DNA of 64,000 bases from Gammaproteobacteria bacterium. Its GTDB lineage: Bacteria; Pseudomonadota; Gammaproteobacteria; Nitrosococcales; Methylophagaceae. The translations under genes and the position numbers were made by a program. The notes under the pieces were generated by a model. That model worked only from the letters and a program-made list of their open reading frames with translations. It was not told the DNA's origin and searched no databases. Positions within the stretch are counted from its first letter, which is position 1. The number at the start of each line of letters is the position of its first letter. The stretch lies in assembly GCA_029248745.1 (NCBI GenBank), contig JAQWIT010000003.1:186001-250000 (forward strand), given 5' to 3'. Positions 40,311 to 51,175 of this stretch are shown piece by piece.

Positions 40311-43109
40311 ATGAGCGATATGAAGGTGAAAGACCTCGCTGCGACAGTAGGCGTAGAGCCAGAACGACTGGTTGAGCAACTCAATGAAGCGGGCATAAAA
40401 GTAGCTAAGCCAACGGATGAGATTACCGAAGATCAAAAGCAAACATTATTGATGTTTTTGCAAAACCGTCACGGTACATCAGGCGAGGGAGAAGCGAAAG
40501 CGACAAAAAAAATCACACTGAAGCGTAAATCAGTCAGTGAGATTAAATTAGGTGGCGCTTCTCGTACAGGTGGTCGTAGTGTCAGTGTCGAAGTCAGAAA
40601 AAAACGCACATACGTCAAACGTAGTGAAACGGAAGAAGCACAGTCTGCAGCAGAGCTTCTGAAGCAGAAAGAAGCCGAAGAACAAGCAGTTGCACAAAAA
40701 GCGGCTGAAGAAGCGAAACAACAACAAGAAGAAGCAGAACACAAAGAAAAACAACAGCTTGAAATTCAACAGCAGCTAGATGCAGAAGAATCAGCAAAAG
40801 AAGCAGCCATTATTGAAGCTGCGGTAGAAGCTGAAAAAGAAGCGGCTGAAGAAGCAAGGCTAGCGGCTGAAGAAGAGAAAAAAGCGCTTGCGGCTGAAGC
40901 CAAAGCGCCAAAGAAAAAGACGACGCAGAAAATAAGTGCGTCAGAAGTAGCTCATCAAAAACTAGAAGAAGCCGATGCCAAACGCCGTGCTGCTAACTTA
41001 GCTCGTGTTGAAGCTGAACGTGCATTAAAAGAACGTAAAAAAGCGCGTGAAGAAGAAGCAGCGTTAGAGAAGGAAAGAGCCAAGGCTAAAGCAGAAGCAG
41101 ATCAAAAGGCCAAAGAACAAAAAGAAGCACGCGCTAAAGCAAAAGAAGCGAAAGGACCGGATGCACCAGCAAAAGAAAAATCAGGTCGTAAAGGTCAGCG
41201 TTATAACAAAGATAGTGATAAAGAGCGGCGTGAATTGCATGTTCAAGATGGTAAAGGCGGTCGCCGTAAGAAAAAGAAAGGCGTTAACCAACAACGTGCC
41301 ACGACTGTTATTGAGACCTCATCAGAACATGGTTTCTCAATGCCAACGACCCCGGTTGTACATGAAGTGAGCGTACCCGATACGATCAGTGTAGCTGATT
41401 TAGCGCAGCGTATGTCTGTTAAAGCGGGCGAAGTGATCAAGGCCTTGATGGGTTTAGGTACCATGGCGACAATCAATCAGGTTTTAGAACAAGATACTGC
41501 TGTGATCATCATTGAAGAAATGGGTCATATTGCTAAGCCAGTTCAAGAAAACGAAATTGAATTGTCATTGCAAGTCAGTGAAGCAGACGCTGGAGACGGT
41601 GTGGCAAGAGCGCCGGTCGTCACCGTAATGGGGCATGTTGATCATGGTAAAACCTCACTATTGGATTACATCCGTCGTACTAAAGTGACATCAGGCGAAG
41701 CAGGCGGGATTACCCAACATATCGGTGCTTATAAAGTAGAAACGAGTCGTGGCGAGATAACTTTCTTGGATACGCCAGGGCATGCGGCATTTACCGAAAT
41801 GCGTTCGCGTGGTGCACAAGTAACAGATATCGTTATTCTTGCTGTCGCTGCTGATGATAGTGTGATGCCTCAGACGATTGAAGCGGTTCAACATTCAAAA
41901 GCTGCGGATGCGACATTGATTGTTGCAATGAATAAAATGGATAAGGAAGCAGCTAACCCTGATAAAGTAAAACAAGAATTAGCAAACCATGAAGTTATTC
42001 CGGAAGATTGGGGCGGTGATGTTCAGTTTATTCCTGTTTCAGCCTTAACCGGCTTGGGTATTGATGATTTATTAGACGCGATTTCCTTGCAAGCTGAAGT
42101 AATGGAGTTAACAGCGCCTGAAGAAGGACCGTCTAAAGGGACAGTAATTGAGTCACGACTAGATAAAGGCCGCGGTGTTGTTGTAACAGTATTAGTTCAA
42201 AGCGGTACCTTGAAAAAAGGTGATATCGTTGTTGTGGGTCAAGAATACGGTCGTGTCCGTGCTATGTTCAATGACCGCGGCGATAGCTTATCAAGTGCAG
42301 GGGCATCAACACCGGTCGAGTTATTAGGTCTATCTGGCACACCAGCTGCGGGTGATGAGCTACAAGTGGCTCCAGATGAAAGAAAAGCACGTGAGATCGC
42401 TCAATTCCGTCAAACAAAAGCACGTGAAACCAAGATGGCACAGCAACAAGCAGCTAAATTGGATGAAATGTTTAATAAGATGGAAACAGGCGATGTGAAA
42501 ACATTGAATGTTGTCGTCAAAGCCGATGTCCACGGTAGTGCTGAAGCCGTTAGCCAAGGCTTAATAAAGCTATCGACCGATCAAGTTAAAGTGAGCATCG
42601 TGGCTTCTGGCGTGGGGGGTATTAATGAAACCGACGCACAATTAGCAGCAGCATCTGATGCGATACTGATTGGTTTCAATGTCCGAGCTGATAATACAGC
42701 CCGTAAAGTCATTGCAGAAAAAGGTTTAGACGTACAATACTTTAGTATTATTTACGACCTGATCGATGTCGTGACACAAGCCATGACAGGCATGCTTGAA
42801 CCTGTTTACAAAGACGAAATCATTGGTCTTGCTCGTGTCGATGAAGTATTTAGTTCGCCTAAATTTGGTGATATTGCCGGTTGTCTTGTTACGGAAGGAA
42901 CAGTCAAACGCACAAACCCAATTCGTGTCTTACGCGACAATGTGGTGATTTACGAAGGTGAACTAGAATCATTACGTCGTTTTAAAGATGACGTAAATGA
43001 AGTTCAGTCTGGTGTTGAATGTGGTATTGGTGTGAAGAATTACAAAGATGTTAAGCCAGGAGACCAAATTGAAGTCTTCGAGCGTGTCTTGATGAAAGCA
43101 ACATTATAA
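40311..43109 (+). CDS. infB: Translation initiation factor IF-2
   Basis: IF-2 is the GTPase that brings initiator fMet-tRNA to the 30S subunit and promotes subunit joining. The 932-residue protein has an N-terminal domain, a long Lys/Glu/Ala-rich helical region (about 95-330, clearly low complexity), then a G domain with GHVDHGKT near residue 440, DTPGHAAF and NKMDK, and the C-terminal domains. Its partner initiator tRNA gene lies 4.6 kb upstream. The gene's stop overlaps the rbfA ATG by one base. Confidence 0.98.
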   Translation: MSDMKVKDLAATVGVEPERLVEQLNEAGIKVAKPTDEITEDQKQTLLMFLQNRHGTSGEGEAKATKKITLKRKSVSEIKLGGASRTGGRSVSVEVRKKRTYVKRSETEEAQSAAELLKQKEAEEQAVAQKAAEEAKQQQEEAEHKEKQQLEIQQQLDAEESAKEAAIIEAAVEAEKEAAEEARLAAEEEKKALAAEAKAPKKKTTQKISASEVAHQKLEEADAKRRAANLARVEAERALKERKKAREEEAALEKERAKAKAEADQKAKEQKEARAKAKEAKGPDAPAKEKSGRKGQRYNKDSDKERRELHVQDGKGGRRKKKKGVNQQRATTVIETSSEHGFSMPTTPVVHEVSVPDTISVADLAQRMSVKAGEVIKALMGLGTMATINQVLEQDTAVIIIEEMGHIAKPVQENEIELSLQVSEADAGDGVARAPVVTVMGHVDHGKTSLLDYIRRTKVTSGEAGGITQHIGAYKVETSRGEITFLDTPGHAAFTEMRSRGAQVTDIVILAVAADDSVMPQTIEAVQHSKAADATLIVAMNKMDKEAANPDKVKQELANHEVIPEDWGGDVQFIPVSALTGLGIDDLLDAISLQAEVMELTAPEEGPSKGTVIESRLDKGRGVVVTVLVQSGTLKKGDIVVVGQEYGRVRAMFNDRGDSLSSAGASTPVELLGLSGTPAAGDELQVAPDERKAREIAQFRQTKARETKMAQQQAAKLDEMFNKMETGDVKTLNVVVKADVHGSAEAVSQGLIKLSTDQVKVSIVASGVGGINETDAQLAAASDAILIGFNVRADNTARKVIAEKGLDVQYFSIIYDLIDVVTQAMTGMLEPVYKDEIIGLARVDEVFSSPKFGDIAGCLVTEGTVKRTNPIRVLRDNVVIYEGELESLRRFKDDVNEVQSGVECGIGVKNYKDVKPGDQIEVFERVLMKATL

Positions 43110-43480
43110 TGGCACAAGAGTTTAGTCGGACCAGCCGAATTGGTGAAGTCATTATGCGTGAATTGGCGCAGATGATTCAGCAAGAAGTCTCAGATCCACG
43201 TGTTGGCATGGTGACCGTGTCACATGTGGATATCACATCAGATTTAAAATATGCCAAAGTCTATGTCACAAGATTAAATGGTGTCGAATCGGATCAAGAT
43301 ATTGATGAGTGTATCACCGGCTTAACCAATGCGGCAGGGTTTCTAAAGCGCGGGATTGCAAAGCGTGTTGAAATTAGAACGATCCCTGAATTACGTTTTC
43401 ATTATGATAAGTCATTAGAACATGGCTTCCATATGGATGAATTGATAGCCAAAGCCAATAAAGATCTTTCTAACGACTAA
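43109..43480 (+). CDS. rbfA: Ribosome-binding factor A
   Basis: RbfA is a 30S maturation factor that works on the 5' end of 16S rRNA, important in cold. The 123-residue KH-fold protein has RIGEVIMRELAQMIQQEVSDPRV near the start and ELRFHYDKSLEHG near the end, as in the family. The ATG overlaps the last base of infB. Confidence 0.96.
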   Translation: MAQEFSRTSRIGEVIMRELAQMIQQEVSDPRVGMVTVSHVDITSDLKYAKVYVTRLNGVESDQDIDECITGLTNAAGFLKRGIAKRVEIRTIPELRFHYDKSLEHGFHMDELIAKANKDLSND

Positions 43481-43486
43481 AACAAA

Positions 43487-44413
43487 ATGGGGCGTCGGAA
43501 TAAGAAAGGTCGGAATATCACCGGCATTATCGTGATTGATAAACCCAATGGCCGGAGTTCAAATAATGTCCTTCAGCAAGTCAAACGGCTTTTCGATGCA
43601 AAAAAAGCTGGCCATACTGGCAGCTTAGATCCTTTAGCCACAGGTGTGTTACCAATTTGCCTGGGCGAAGCAACTAAATTATCTGCCTATTTACTCGATG
43701 GCGATAAACGTTACCACGTCACTTGCCAATTGGGCGTGATAACCGATACTGGTGATGCAGATGGTGAAGTACTTGAACAACTATCAATCCCCAATCTTAC
43801 TCAGCAGCAGTTACGTGACGTTATAGAGCAGTTCAGGGGTAAACAAGGTCAAGTCCCACCGATGTACTCTGCTTTAAAGCACAAAGGTCAACCACTTTAT
43901 AACCTAGCACGGCAAGGAATTGAAGTAGAGAGAAAATCACGAGAAGTTACTATTTACGATATTGAATTAATCTCTTTTACCGCAGATAGTTTCACCCTTG
44001 ATGTAAGTTGCAGTAAAGGGACTTATATTAGGACATTGGTAGGAGATATTAGCCATGTACTAGGGACCGGTGGGCATGTCACAATGCTACGCAGAATGGA
44101 ATCAGCAGGTTATGAAATAACAAAAGCCATTTCAATAGAGCAATTAGAGACCATCGCTGAGCAGGGAATAGCTGTGCTAGATAAACAGCTATTACCATCA
44201 GAAGAGGCATTGCCTGATTGGCCAAGCATAACAATAGATGATCAGCAGATATCCGCTTTGAGACATGGACAAACGATACAGGTATTAGATTACTATAAAA
44301 GCGCAAAAATTCGTTTATTTGATCAACAAAATACCTTTTTAGGCTTAGGGGAAATGACTGAAACGGGCACTGTATCACCAAAGCGCGTTTTTGTTGTCGA
44401 TGAAACGTCGTAA
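43487..44413 (+). CDS. truB: tRNA pseudouridine55 synthase TruB
   Basis: TruB makes pseudouridine 55 in the T loop of elongator tRNAs. The 308-residue protein carries the catalytic aspartate 48 in GHTGSLDPLATGVLPI, the same numbering as E. coli, the YSALKHKGQPLY segment and the RTLVGDI motif. The C-terminal small domain is present. It starts 6 bases after rbfA. Confidence 0.97.
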   Translation: MGRRNKKGRNITGIIVIDKPNGRSSNNVLQQVKRLFDAKKAGHTGSLDPLATGVLPICLGEATKLSAYLLDGDKRYHVTCQLGVITDTGDADGEVLEQLSIPNLTQQQLRDVIEQFRGKQGQVPPMYSALKHKGQPLYNLARQGIEVERKSREVTIYDIELISFTADSFTLDVSCSKGTYIRTLVGDISHVLGTGGHVTMLRRMESAGYEITKAISIEQLETIAEQGIAVLDKQLLPSEEALPDWPSITIDDQQISALRHGQTIQVLDYYKSAKIRLFDQQNTFLGLGEMTETGTVSPKRVFVVDETS

Positions 44414-44544
44414 AATCCTTGTCTATAGAATAGAAACTCGGTAGAATTTAACGCTTTAATCGGTTGGATGCTTTGGTCTGAAATGGCTGAGGTAATCCAG
44501 AATTTAGCTAGTAGGATTAACCTACAGAAAAGTTGGAGTTATTA

Positions 44545-44814
44545 ATGTCATTATCACTAGAACAAACAAAAGAAGTTATTGAGAAATATAAACGTTCTGA
44601 AACAGATACCGGTTCTGCAGAAGTACAAATTGCTTTACTAACCGCACGTATCACGAATTTATCAGAACATTTCAACAATAATTCACATGATCATCATTCA
44701 CGGCAAGGTCTATTAAAAATGGTCAGTGGCCGTCGTAAAATGCTGGACTACTTGAAAAAGAAAGACATCACACGTTACCGTGATTTGATCGCAAGCTTAG
44801 GTTTACGTCGCTAA
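44545..44814 (+). CDS. rpsO: 30S ribosomal protein S15
   Basis: S15 is a primary 16S rRNA-binding protein. The product has 89 residues from the ATG at 44545, which gives [15 protein letters not shown]; an upstream TTG would add four residues. Conserved [11 protein letters not shown] and [22 protein letters not shown] are present. The 131-base leader after truB could hold the S15 autoregulatory structure. A terminator follows, before pnp. Confidence 0.98.
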   Translation: MSLSLEQTKEVIEKYKRSETDTGSAEVQIALLTARITNLSEHFNNNSHDHHSRQGLLKMVSGRRKMLDYLKKKDITRYRDLIASLGLRR

Positions 44815-44888
44815 GTTTTGCTAAACGTGAAGTGTGTAAATCAACAAGGCTTGTGCCCGCAAAGTGACGGTACAGGTTTAAGTATTTA

Positions 44889-44928
44889 AAAAATGCCCCT
44901 GAGACCCATTGTTTCAGGGGCATTTTTG
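44889..44928 (+). terminator. Terminator between rpsO and pnp
   Basis: TGCCCCTGA pairs with TCAGGGGCA over an 11-base loop, extended by A and T runs on each side. It is leaky in related bacteria, where pnp is partly co-transcribed with rpsO. Confidence 0.92.
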
Positions 44929-44992
44929 TTAGAAATTTGAATACGACGGAATAGGCCGTTCGTATCATCAGTCAGAATAAAGGAAAGAAACA

Positions 44993-47086
44993 GTGAATTC
45001 AGTAAAAAAGACAGTTCAATACGGTGAACATAGTCTCAGTCTAGAAACAGGCAAAATTGCACGCCAAGCCGGTGGTGCTGTTATCGCTAGTCTAGGTGAA
45101 ACATCTGTCATGGTGACAGTGGTTGGTAAAAAATCAGTCCAACCTGGCCAAGACTTTTTTCCTTTAACCGTTAATTACCAAGAAAGAACGTATGCTGCGG
45201 GTAAAATCCCCGGTGGTTTCTTTAAACGTGAAGGTCGTCCAAGTGAGAAAGAAACATTAACCTCACGTTTAATCGATCGCCCATTACGTCCGTTATTTCC
45301 AAAAGGTTTTTTAAACGAAGTTCAAGTCATTGCAACAGTGGTTGCACTTGATCCAGCTATCGACCCAGATATTCCTGCCATGATCGGCGCTTCAGCAGCA
45401 TTAGCTGTTTCAGGCATTCCATTCAATGGCCCCATCGCAGGCGCTCGCGTAGGTTACATAGATGGTAACTACGTTTTAAACCCAAGCAAAGTACAACTTG
45501 CTGAAAGTCAATTAGAATTAGTGGTTGCCGGTACAGATTCAGCCGTATTAATGGTTGAATCAGAAGCATCTGAGTTACCTGAAGAAGTCATGTTGGGTTC
45601 GGTTATGTTCGGTCACGAACAATTACAAACTGCTATCCGACTTGTGAATGACTTAAAAGCGGAAGTGGGTAAAGAAGCATGGGATTGGACAGCACCAGAA
45701 AAGGATCCTGCTATCTACGATACCGTTAAAGCCAATGCCTATGCTGGTATTGAAAATGCTTACACCATGAGCGACAAAATGGAACGCCAAGATGCATTAG
45801 CCGCTATTCGTGATGCAGCTGTCGAAGCATTAGCGGGTGAAGAATCAGAAATGTCAGCTGATGATGTGAAAGGTGCTTTCTCTAAACTAGAAAAAGAATT
45901 AGTACGCGGTCGTATCATCTCAGGCGAAAAACGTATCGATGGTCGTGATACAGCAACCGTACGCCAAGTCACTGTTGAAACAACTGTCTTACCAAGGGTT
46001 CATGGTTCAGCTTTATTCACACGTGGTGAAACACAAGCGGTTGTCGTCGCAACACTAGGTGCAGAACGCGATGCTCAAACAATTGATGCAGTTGAAGGTG
46101 AATACCGTGACCGTTTCATGTTGCATTACAACTTCCCTCCATTCTGTGTGGGTGAAACTGGTTTTGTTGGTTCACCAAAACGTCGTGAAATCGGCCATGG
46201 TAAGTTAGCAAAACGTGGTATCCAAGCAGTGATGCCTACTGCTGAAGAATTCCCATATGTTGTTCGTGTTGTGTCTGAAATTACAGAATCAAACGGTTCA
46301 AGCTCTATGGCTTCTGTTTGTGGTACAAGTTTGGCGTTAATGGATGCCGGTGTACCGATTAAATCACCTGTTGCAGGTATAGCGATGGGCTTAATCAAAG
46401 AAGACAACGGTTATGCTGTTTTAACAGATATTTTAGGTGATGAAGATCACCTTGGTGATATGGACTTTAAAGTGGCGGGTACCGATAAAGGTATTACAGC
46501 ACTTCAGATGGATATCAAAATTGAAGGTATCAATGAAGAAATCATGCGTACTGCATTAGCACAAGCGCGCGATGGTCGTTTAACTATTCTTGAAACAATG
46601 AATGCGAATATTGCAACTCATCGTCAAGAAATGTCTGAGTTCGCACCACGCATTATCACAATCAAGATTAATACAGATAAGATTCGTGACGTGATTGGTA
46701 AGGGCGGTGCAACTATCCGTGCTTTAACAGAAGAAACAGGCGCTACCATCGATATTCAAGATGACGGTACAGTGATGATTTTCTCTTCTGATAATAATGC
46801 GGGTCAAGATGCGTTACATCGTATTGAACAAATCACTGCAGAAGTCGAAGTAGGTAAAATTTACCAAGGTACTGTTGCTAAATTGATGGACTTCGGTGCA
46901 TTTGTCACGATTTTGCCAGGTAAAGATGGTCTGGTTCATATTTCACAAATTTCAGATGAGCGCGTTGAAAACATCAGCGACAAATTATCTGAAGGTGATA
47001 GCATCAAAGTGAAAGTATTAGAAGTTGATCGTCAAGGTCGTATTCGTTTAAGTATGAAAGCAGTTAATGAAGATGGCGAAGGCTAA
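44993..47086 (+). CDS. pnp: Polynucleotide phosphorylase
   Basis: PNPase is the 3'-5' phosphorolytic exoribonuclease and part of the degradosome. It starts with GTG ([15 protein letters not shown]) after an AAGGA site. The 697-residue protein has two RNase PH domains ([14 protein letters not shown] near 80 and the second with the conserved FGGGVAG-like region here VAGIAMGLI), a KH domain ([21 protein letters not shown] at about 560) and an S1 domain ([22 protein letters not shown] at about 622). It is followed by a strong terminator, which ends the operon. Confidence 0.98.
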   Translation: MNSVKKTVQYGEHSLSLETGKIARQAGGAVIASLGETSVMVTVVGKKSVQPGQDFFPLTVNYQERTYAAGKIPGGFFKREGRPSEKETLTSRLIDRPLRPLFPKGFLNEVQVIATVVALDPAIDPDIPAMIGASAALAVSGIPFNGPIAGARVGYIDGNYVLNPSKVQLAESQLELVVAGTDSAVLMVESEASELPEEVMLGSVMFGHEQLQTAIRLVNDLKAEVGKEAWDWTAPEKDPAIYDTVKANAYAGIENAYTMSDKMERQDALAAIRDAAVEALAGEESEMSADDVKGAFSKLEKELVRGRIISGEKRIDGRDTATVRQVTVETTVLPRVHGSALFTRGETQAVVVATLGAERDAQTIDAVEGEYRDRFMLHYNFPPFCVGETGFVGSPKRREIGHGKLAKRGIQAVMPTAEEFPYVVRVVSEITESNGSSSMASVCGTSLALMDAGVPIKSPVAGIAMGLIKEDNGYAVLTDILGDEDHLGDMDFKVAGTDKGITALQMDIKIEGINEEIMRTALAQARDGRLTILETMNANIATHRQEMSEFAPRIITIKINTDKIRDVIGKGGATIRALTEETGATIDIQDDGTVMIFSSDNNAGQDALHRIEQITAEVEVGKIYQGTVAKLMDFGAFVTILPGKDGLVHISQISDERVENISDKLSEGDSIKVKVLEVDRQGRIRLSMKAVNEDGEG

Positions 47087-47105
47087 ACCTAAGTTAAGAA
47101 AAATG

Positions 47106-47133
47106 AAAAGCCCCGAACTATCGGGGCTTTTTT
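47106..47133 (+). terminator. Terminator after pnp
   Basis: AAAAGCCCCGA pairs with TCGGGGCTTTT over an ACTA loop, followed by further T residues. Confidence 0.95.
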
Positions 47134-47285
47134 ATGCCTAAAAGTTAGTGATTATTTGCATAGTCAGTATTAGGTTCTTATCTTAACTGACTGAAATAAA
47201 AAATTTAAATAAAATCTGCTTCACTTTTATGCCAATGTCGACAATAATGGCGTTCTAACTATACAAAGAATTTAAAGGGCAGCAA

Positions 47286-47576
47286 TTGGATTTCGCAAAA
47301 ATTTTTATCATTCTATTAATCTTGATTGTCGTGTTCTGTCTATTCAGAGCGCTATATCATATGGTGAGTTCTAAAGGTCAGAAACAGGCTGATGGTGTTG
47401 CGAATTTCTTAACATTAAGGGTCATGTTTTCTGCTGCTTTGATCGGGTTTCTTGTCTTAGCCAATTATAACGGTTGGATAGAATTTCATGGTCCATACCA
47501 AGACCCAAGATTAGAACACAAACACCAGCTTGAAAAAAATCAAGCACAAGAAAAAGCACAAACAGCAGTTGAATAA
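47286..47576 (+). CDS. DUF2909-like small membrane protein
   Basis: This 96-residue protein begins with a TTG, preceded by AAAGGGC about 6 bases away; no ATG is available before the first membrane helix. It has two hydrophobic helices (about 5-25 and 48-64) joined by a short basic loop, and the LTLRVMFSAALIGFLVLANYNGWI segment matches the pattern of the DUF2909 (twin transmembrane) family. A polar Gln/Lys/Glu-rich tail follows. The function of the family is unknown. It precedes the photolyase gene by 35 bases and may be co-transcribed with it. Confidence 0.7.
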   Translation: MDFAKIFIILLILIVVFCLFRALYHMVSSKGQKQADGVANFLTLRVMFSAALIGFLVLANYNGWIEFHGPYQDPRLEHKHQLEKNQAQEKAQTAVE

Positions 47577-47611
47577 TATAAATTAATGATAAATCCAAAG
47601 AGCTTGTAACC

Positions 47612-49021
47612 GTGAATCTCATTTGGTTTCGTCAGGATCTACGCATAAAAGACAATCATGCATTAATTGAAGCAGCGAAGCAGGGTGACATATTACCCAT
47701 CTATATCCTTGATGATAACAACGCCGGCGAGAATAAATTGGGCGCGGCTAGTCGAGTTTGGTTACATCATGCATTACATGATTTAAATCAAAGCCTGGAC
47801 GGTCATTTGCAATGTTACCAAGGTCAGCCCACTACTATTTTGCAACAACTCTGTCAGGACAAGGCGATCACAACTGTCTACTGGAACCGGTGTTATGAAC
47901 CTTGGCGTATTGACAGAGATAAGAAAATTAAACAAACCTTGTTAAATCAGGGTATCAGCGTAAAAAGCTTCAATGCCAGCTTATTGTGGGAACCTTGGCA
48001 AACGCTAAAAAAAGACAATACCCCATATAAAGTTTTCACACCTTTTTACCGCCGTGGTTGTTTAAATGCCATTGAGCCGAGAATACCGTCTGAAGAGCCG
48101 AAACAACTGACTTTTATTGATAATAAACAACATAAGAAGGCAATAGAGAATCTAAACTTATTACCAAAAACATGCTGGCATACAAAAATAGAACAACAAT
48201 GGGATATTTCGCAAAAAGGTGCAGAAAATGCCCTAATTACTTTCTTTGAACAAGGTGTTCAAGCTTATAAAGCAGGGCGAAACTTTCCTGGGCAACAAAA
48301 TACATCGAGATTGTCACCTTATCTACATTTCGGCCAAATCTCACCAAATCAAGTTTGGTATCAGAGCTATAACCGTGAGCAAACAGGCGATCTAGATACG
48401 TTTCGAAGTGAACTTGGCTGGCGAGAATTTTCATACAGTTTGCTCTATCATTTTCCACAATTACCAATACAAAACTTACAAGTCAAATTTGACCGTTTTC
48501 CTTGGCAGTGGGGTGGGGATAAATTGACCGCATGGCAGCAAGGAAAAACAGGTTACCCTATCATTGATGCTGGCATGAGAGAGTTATGGCAGACTGGCTT
48601 TATGCATAATCGTGTTCGCATGATTGTCGGCTCATTCTTAGTTAAAAATTTATTACTACATTGGCAGCAAGGTGAAGCTTGGTTCTGGGATTGCCTGGTT
48701 GATGCGGATCTTGCTAGCAATAGTGCAAGCTGGCAATGGATAGCAGGCTGCGGTGCGGATGCAGCGCCGTATTTCAGAATCTTTAACCCAGTTACGCAAG
48801 GTGAAAAGTTTGATAAAGAAGGGGAATATACACGGCGGTATGTCCCTGAGTTAAAGGAATTACCTGATAAGTATTTGTTTAAACCTTGGGAAGCGCCTGA
48901 AGCGGTTTTAGAACAAGCGGGTATTAAATTAGGCGAGTCATACCCAATGCCAATTGTAGATTTGAGAGAATCTAGGGAACAAGCACTCGAAGCCTTTAAA
49001 ACACTAAAGGCAATACAATAA
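47612..49021 (+). CDS. phrB: Deoxyribodipyrimidine photolyase
   Basis: This is a light-driven flavoenzyme that repairs cyclobutane pyrimidine dimers. The GTG start gives MNLIWFRQDLRIKDNHAL, the class I photolyase N-terminus, and the total is 469 residues, the normal size. The FAD-binding C-terminal domain is intact: GRNFPGQQNTSRLSPYLHFGQ, then MRELWQTGFMHNRVRM, DADLASNSASWQWIAGCGAD and the YFRIFNPVTQGEKFD block. The last block is typical of CPD photolyase rather than Cry-DASH. No light regulator is nearby. Confidence 0.94.
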   Translation: MNLIWFRQDLRIKDNHALIEAAKQGDILPIYILDDNNAGENKLGAASRVWLHHALHDLNQSLDGHLQCYQGQPTTILQQLCQDKAITTVYWNRCYEPWRIDRDKKIKQTLLNQGISVKSFNASLLWEPWQTLKKDNTPYKVFTPFYRRGCLNAIEPRIPSEEPKQLTFIDNKQHKKAIENLNLLPKTCWHTKIEQQWDISQKGAENALITFFEQGVQAYKAGRNFPGQQNTSRLSPYLHFGQISPNQVWYQSYNREQTGDLDTFRSELGWREFSYSLLYHFPQLPIQNLQVKFDRFPWQWGGDKLTAWQQGKTGYPIIDAGMRELWQTGFMHNRVRMIVGSFLVKNLLLHWQQGEAWFWDCLVDADLASNSASWQWIAGCGADAAPYFRIFNPVTQGEKFDKEGEYTRRYVPELKELPDKYLFKPWEAPEAVLEQAGIKLGESYPMPIVDLRESREQALEAFKTLKAIQ

Positions 49022-49194
49022 ATGTTTAGGATGAGTACAGGAGTTTTGATGGCATTCAAATGCAAACTGGCTTGCAAAAAAAGATGATTAAAGTGATGCT
49101 GATAGGTATGAAGCCATCGAGCTTTCAGATGGGGCGTCCAGGTGTGTACAGCTGAGACTATCTCTGATTATTGATTCTAACAAAAAATTGACCG

Positions 49195-50823
49195 CTATTC
49201 CCACTCTGGTGCTAATGAAGCCGATGCCAGAGGATGAACAGTGATGCGATTAATCTTCATCATTTCAGGATTCATTAAAAACCGGATCAGAATAAAATAC
49301 ATGTCTAGATCAAAACACTCAGTTTCTTCATAGACTGTATTTTTTTGAAAATAAGGTTCATTCAGCGTTAGACCTTTTAAGATTTGATATCCTCGGTCAA
49401 AAAGTTCATCAATGGACTTGAGTTTACTGACATACACCCAATCTTTAATCAGATGAAAGTGGCTGACTGATTCATTGTCCTTTTCTTCAAGCAAAATGGC
49501 ATCCGGCCAAGGCCATATTTTTTGTTGATAGTCCTCAAGGGCATCTTCAAGTCGTTTGTTGTATGCTTCTGGTGGTTCTTGATGACAACACGCACCACCA
49601 CACTTTTTAAGCTGATAACGAAAACACGCTTTACCATCATCAACGTTTTTACCCTCAAGGCCAATCAAGCGAAAACAGAGTTGATGGGCATCACAGAGTG
49701 CTTTGAGTTTGTTCTGGACTTGCCGGAAACTGCGAAACAAACCAAAGTGATTATCTATATCGATAGCGCCGAGTTCTTGTTGTTTTATCACAGGGATCGC
49801 ATAGCCTGATTCATTCGTTTCAATAACTAATCTATACAGGTTTTTAACTTTACGAAGTCTATGATTGAACAACGGCTTTAACTTCTTAATCTCTTGGCTT
49901 TCTAAGAGCTGTGCACTAAAATCACTGGCAGTTGTTTCGTAGCTGATATCGGCTATCAGCGCACTCATTTTAAGGTCTTTATGGTTTTTATAATCCTGTG
50001 AAAAGTGATTAAGCACGCGGTTTCTGATATTGACGCTTTTACCGACATACAGTAGTTTGCCTTTAGCATCGTAGAAGTAATATACACCGGGCATTTTTGG
50101 TAACTCATCAATGACTTTTGACGAGAGCTGGGTTGGGAGTGTAGAGCGTTCCATGATGTCATCGCACACACAAGCAATATCGTGGTCGCTAAATAGCTTC
50201 GAAGATTGCAGGAAAAAATCATAAATGACTTTGGCATCATCAAAAGCACGATGGCGGTTATCAATGCGAAAACCAAAACGTTTGATGATATTGTCTAGAC
50301 CATGACGTTTAAATTGTGGATATAGCGCACGACTGAATTTCACAGAACACAGGGGTTTCGCACTATAGCTCATACCTATACGGGAAAATTCATTTTTGAT
50401 GAAACCATAGTCGAAGCGGGCATTGTGAGCGGTAAACACTCGACCATTCAACTTTGATAGCAACACATCAGCAATATCTTTAAATCGCGGCGCATGGCGT
50501 AAATCATTTGGCGCGATACCCGTCAATTGTTGAATGTTGGGAGGTAAGTGTTGCTCCGGATTGATAATGCTTTCCCATGTATCTGTAATTTCACCGTTCT
50601 CAACGACAATGAGACCGATTTCGATGATACGGTGATAAGTGGGTTTTCCTCCTGTGGTCTCGCAATCAATTAACACCAACTTGTCTGGCATTCCCTCTGA
50701 CAACTTCGTTGGATGTTTGTCATCTAAATCAAAGGCAATTTGGTCAGTTTCTTGTATATCAATATTGTAGGACATAATGTTTAGGCTCATGGGTATGGCT
50801 AAAGTTTCCCCAATGATGAACAT
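49195..50823 (-). CDS. DnaQ-type 3'-5' exonuclease fused to a GIY-YIG (Cho-like) nuclease
   Basis: This is a two-domain nuclease of up to 542 residues. The DEDDh exonuclease spans about 48-210: motif I LVLIDCETTGG with Asp53 and Glu55, HNARFDYGF, and HRAFDDAKV with the general-base His and Asp196. The GIY-YIG endonuclease spans about 240-330 (GVYYFYD..KLLYVGKS, Arg269, then the later glutamate region). The family Cys cluster follows (CFRYQLKKCGGACC). The GIY-YIG part resembles Cho/UvrC-N, which makes the 3' incision in nucleotide excision repair. The true start may be one of several internal Mets (12, 17 or 45). It is monocistronic. Confidence 0.88.
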   Translation of the reverse strand: MFIIGETLAIPMSLNIMSYNIDIQETDQIAFDLDDKHPTKLSEGMPDKLVLIDCETTGGKPTYHRIIEIGLIVVENGEITDTWESIINPEQHLPPNIQQLTGIAPNDLRHAPRFKDIADVLLSKLNGRVFTAHNARFDYGFIKNEFSRIGMSYSAKPLCSVKFSRALYPQFKRHGLDNIIKRFGFRIDNRHRAFDDAKVIYDFFLQSSKLFSDHDIACVCDDIMERSTLPTQLSSKVIDELPKMPGVYYFYDAKGKLLYVGKSVNIRNRVLNHFSQDYKNHKDLKMSALIADISYETTASDFSAQLLESQEIKKLKPLFNHRLRKVKNLYRLVIETNESGYAIPVIKQQELGAIDIDNHFGLFRSFRQVQNKLKALCDAHQLCFRLIGLEGKNVDDGKACFRYQLKKCGGACCHQEPPEAYNKRLEDALEDYQQKIWPWPDAILLEEKDNESVSHFHLIKDWVYVSKLKSIDELFDRGYQILKGLTLNEPYFQKNTVYEETECFDLDMYFILIRFLMNPEMMKINRITVHPLASASLAPEWE

Positions 50824-51175
50824 TTTTACCAGTGGAATATCAGATCATTTTGGTGATGATTTTGACGATGCCATAAAAACTTTAGAAGAAAATTCTAGCT
50901 GTTGACACAACTCCTTTTCAGACTATGCTGAGGAATAACCACAGAGACTAGTGAAGTGATGGAGCGTATAGCTTTTTATAGTGATTACGAAAAAATGTGG
51001 CGTCAAGCGGTGTTATATTTACTGCTGAGGACGGTTACCAAAAAGTACGTGAATTCTGGAGCCATTAAGGTAAATGTCTACTTTATCACTTATATAAGTA
51101 TAATAAGTGGCTTTTATTCGCAAATAATTTGCGCAAGTCCTATTGATATAAATAGGTGGAAATTAGAGGTTTTCA

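Noticed and set aside
40600-41300. Repeat-like, Lys/Glu/Ala-rich region and long antisense frames inside infB
   Set aside because: This is the normal low-complexity N-terminal region of IF-2; the antisense frames are its shadows.
49022-49194. Possible gene fragment between the photolyase and the fusion nuclease
   Set aside because: Short frames only, with no recognisable motif on either strand.
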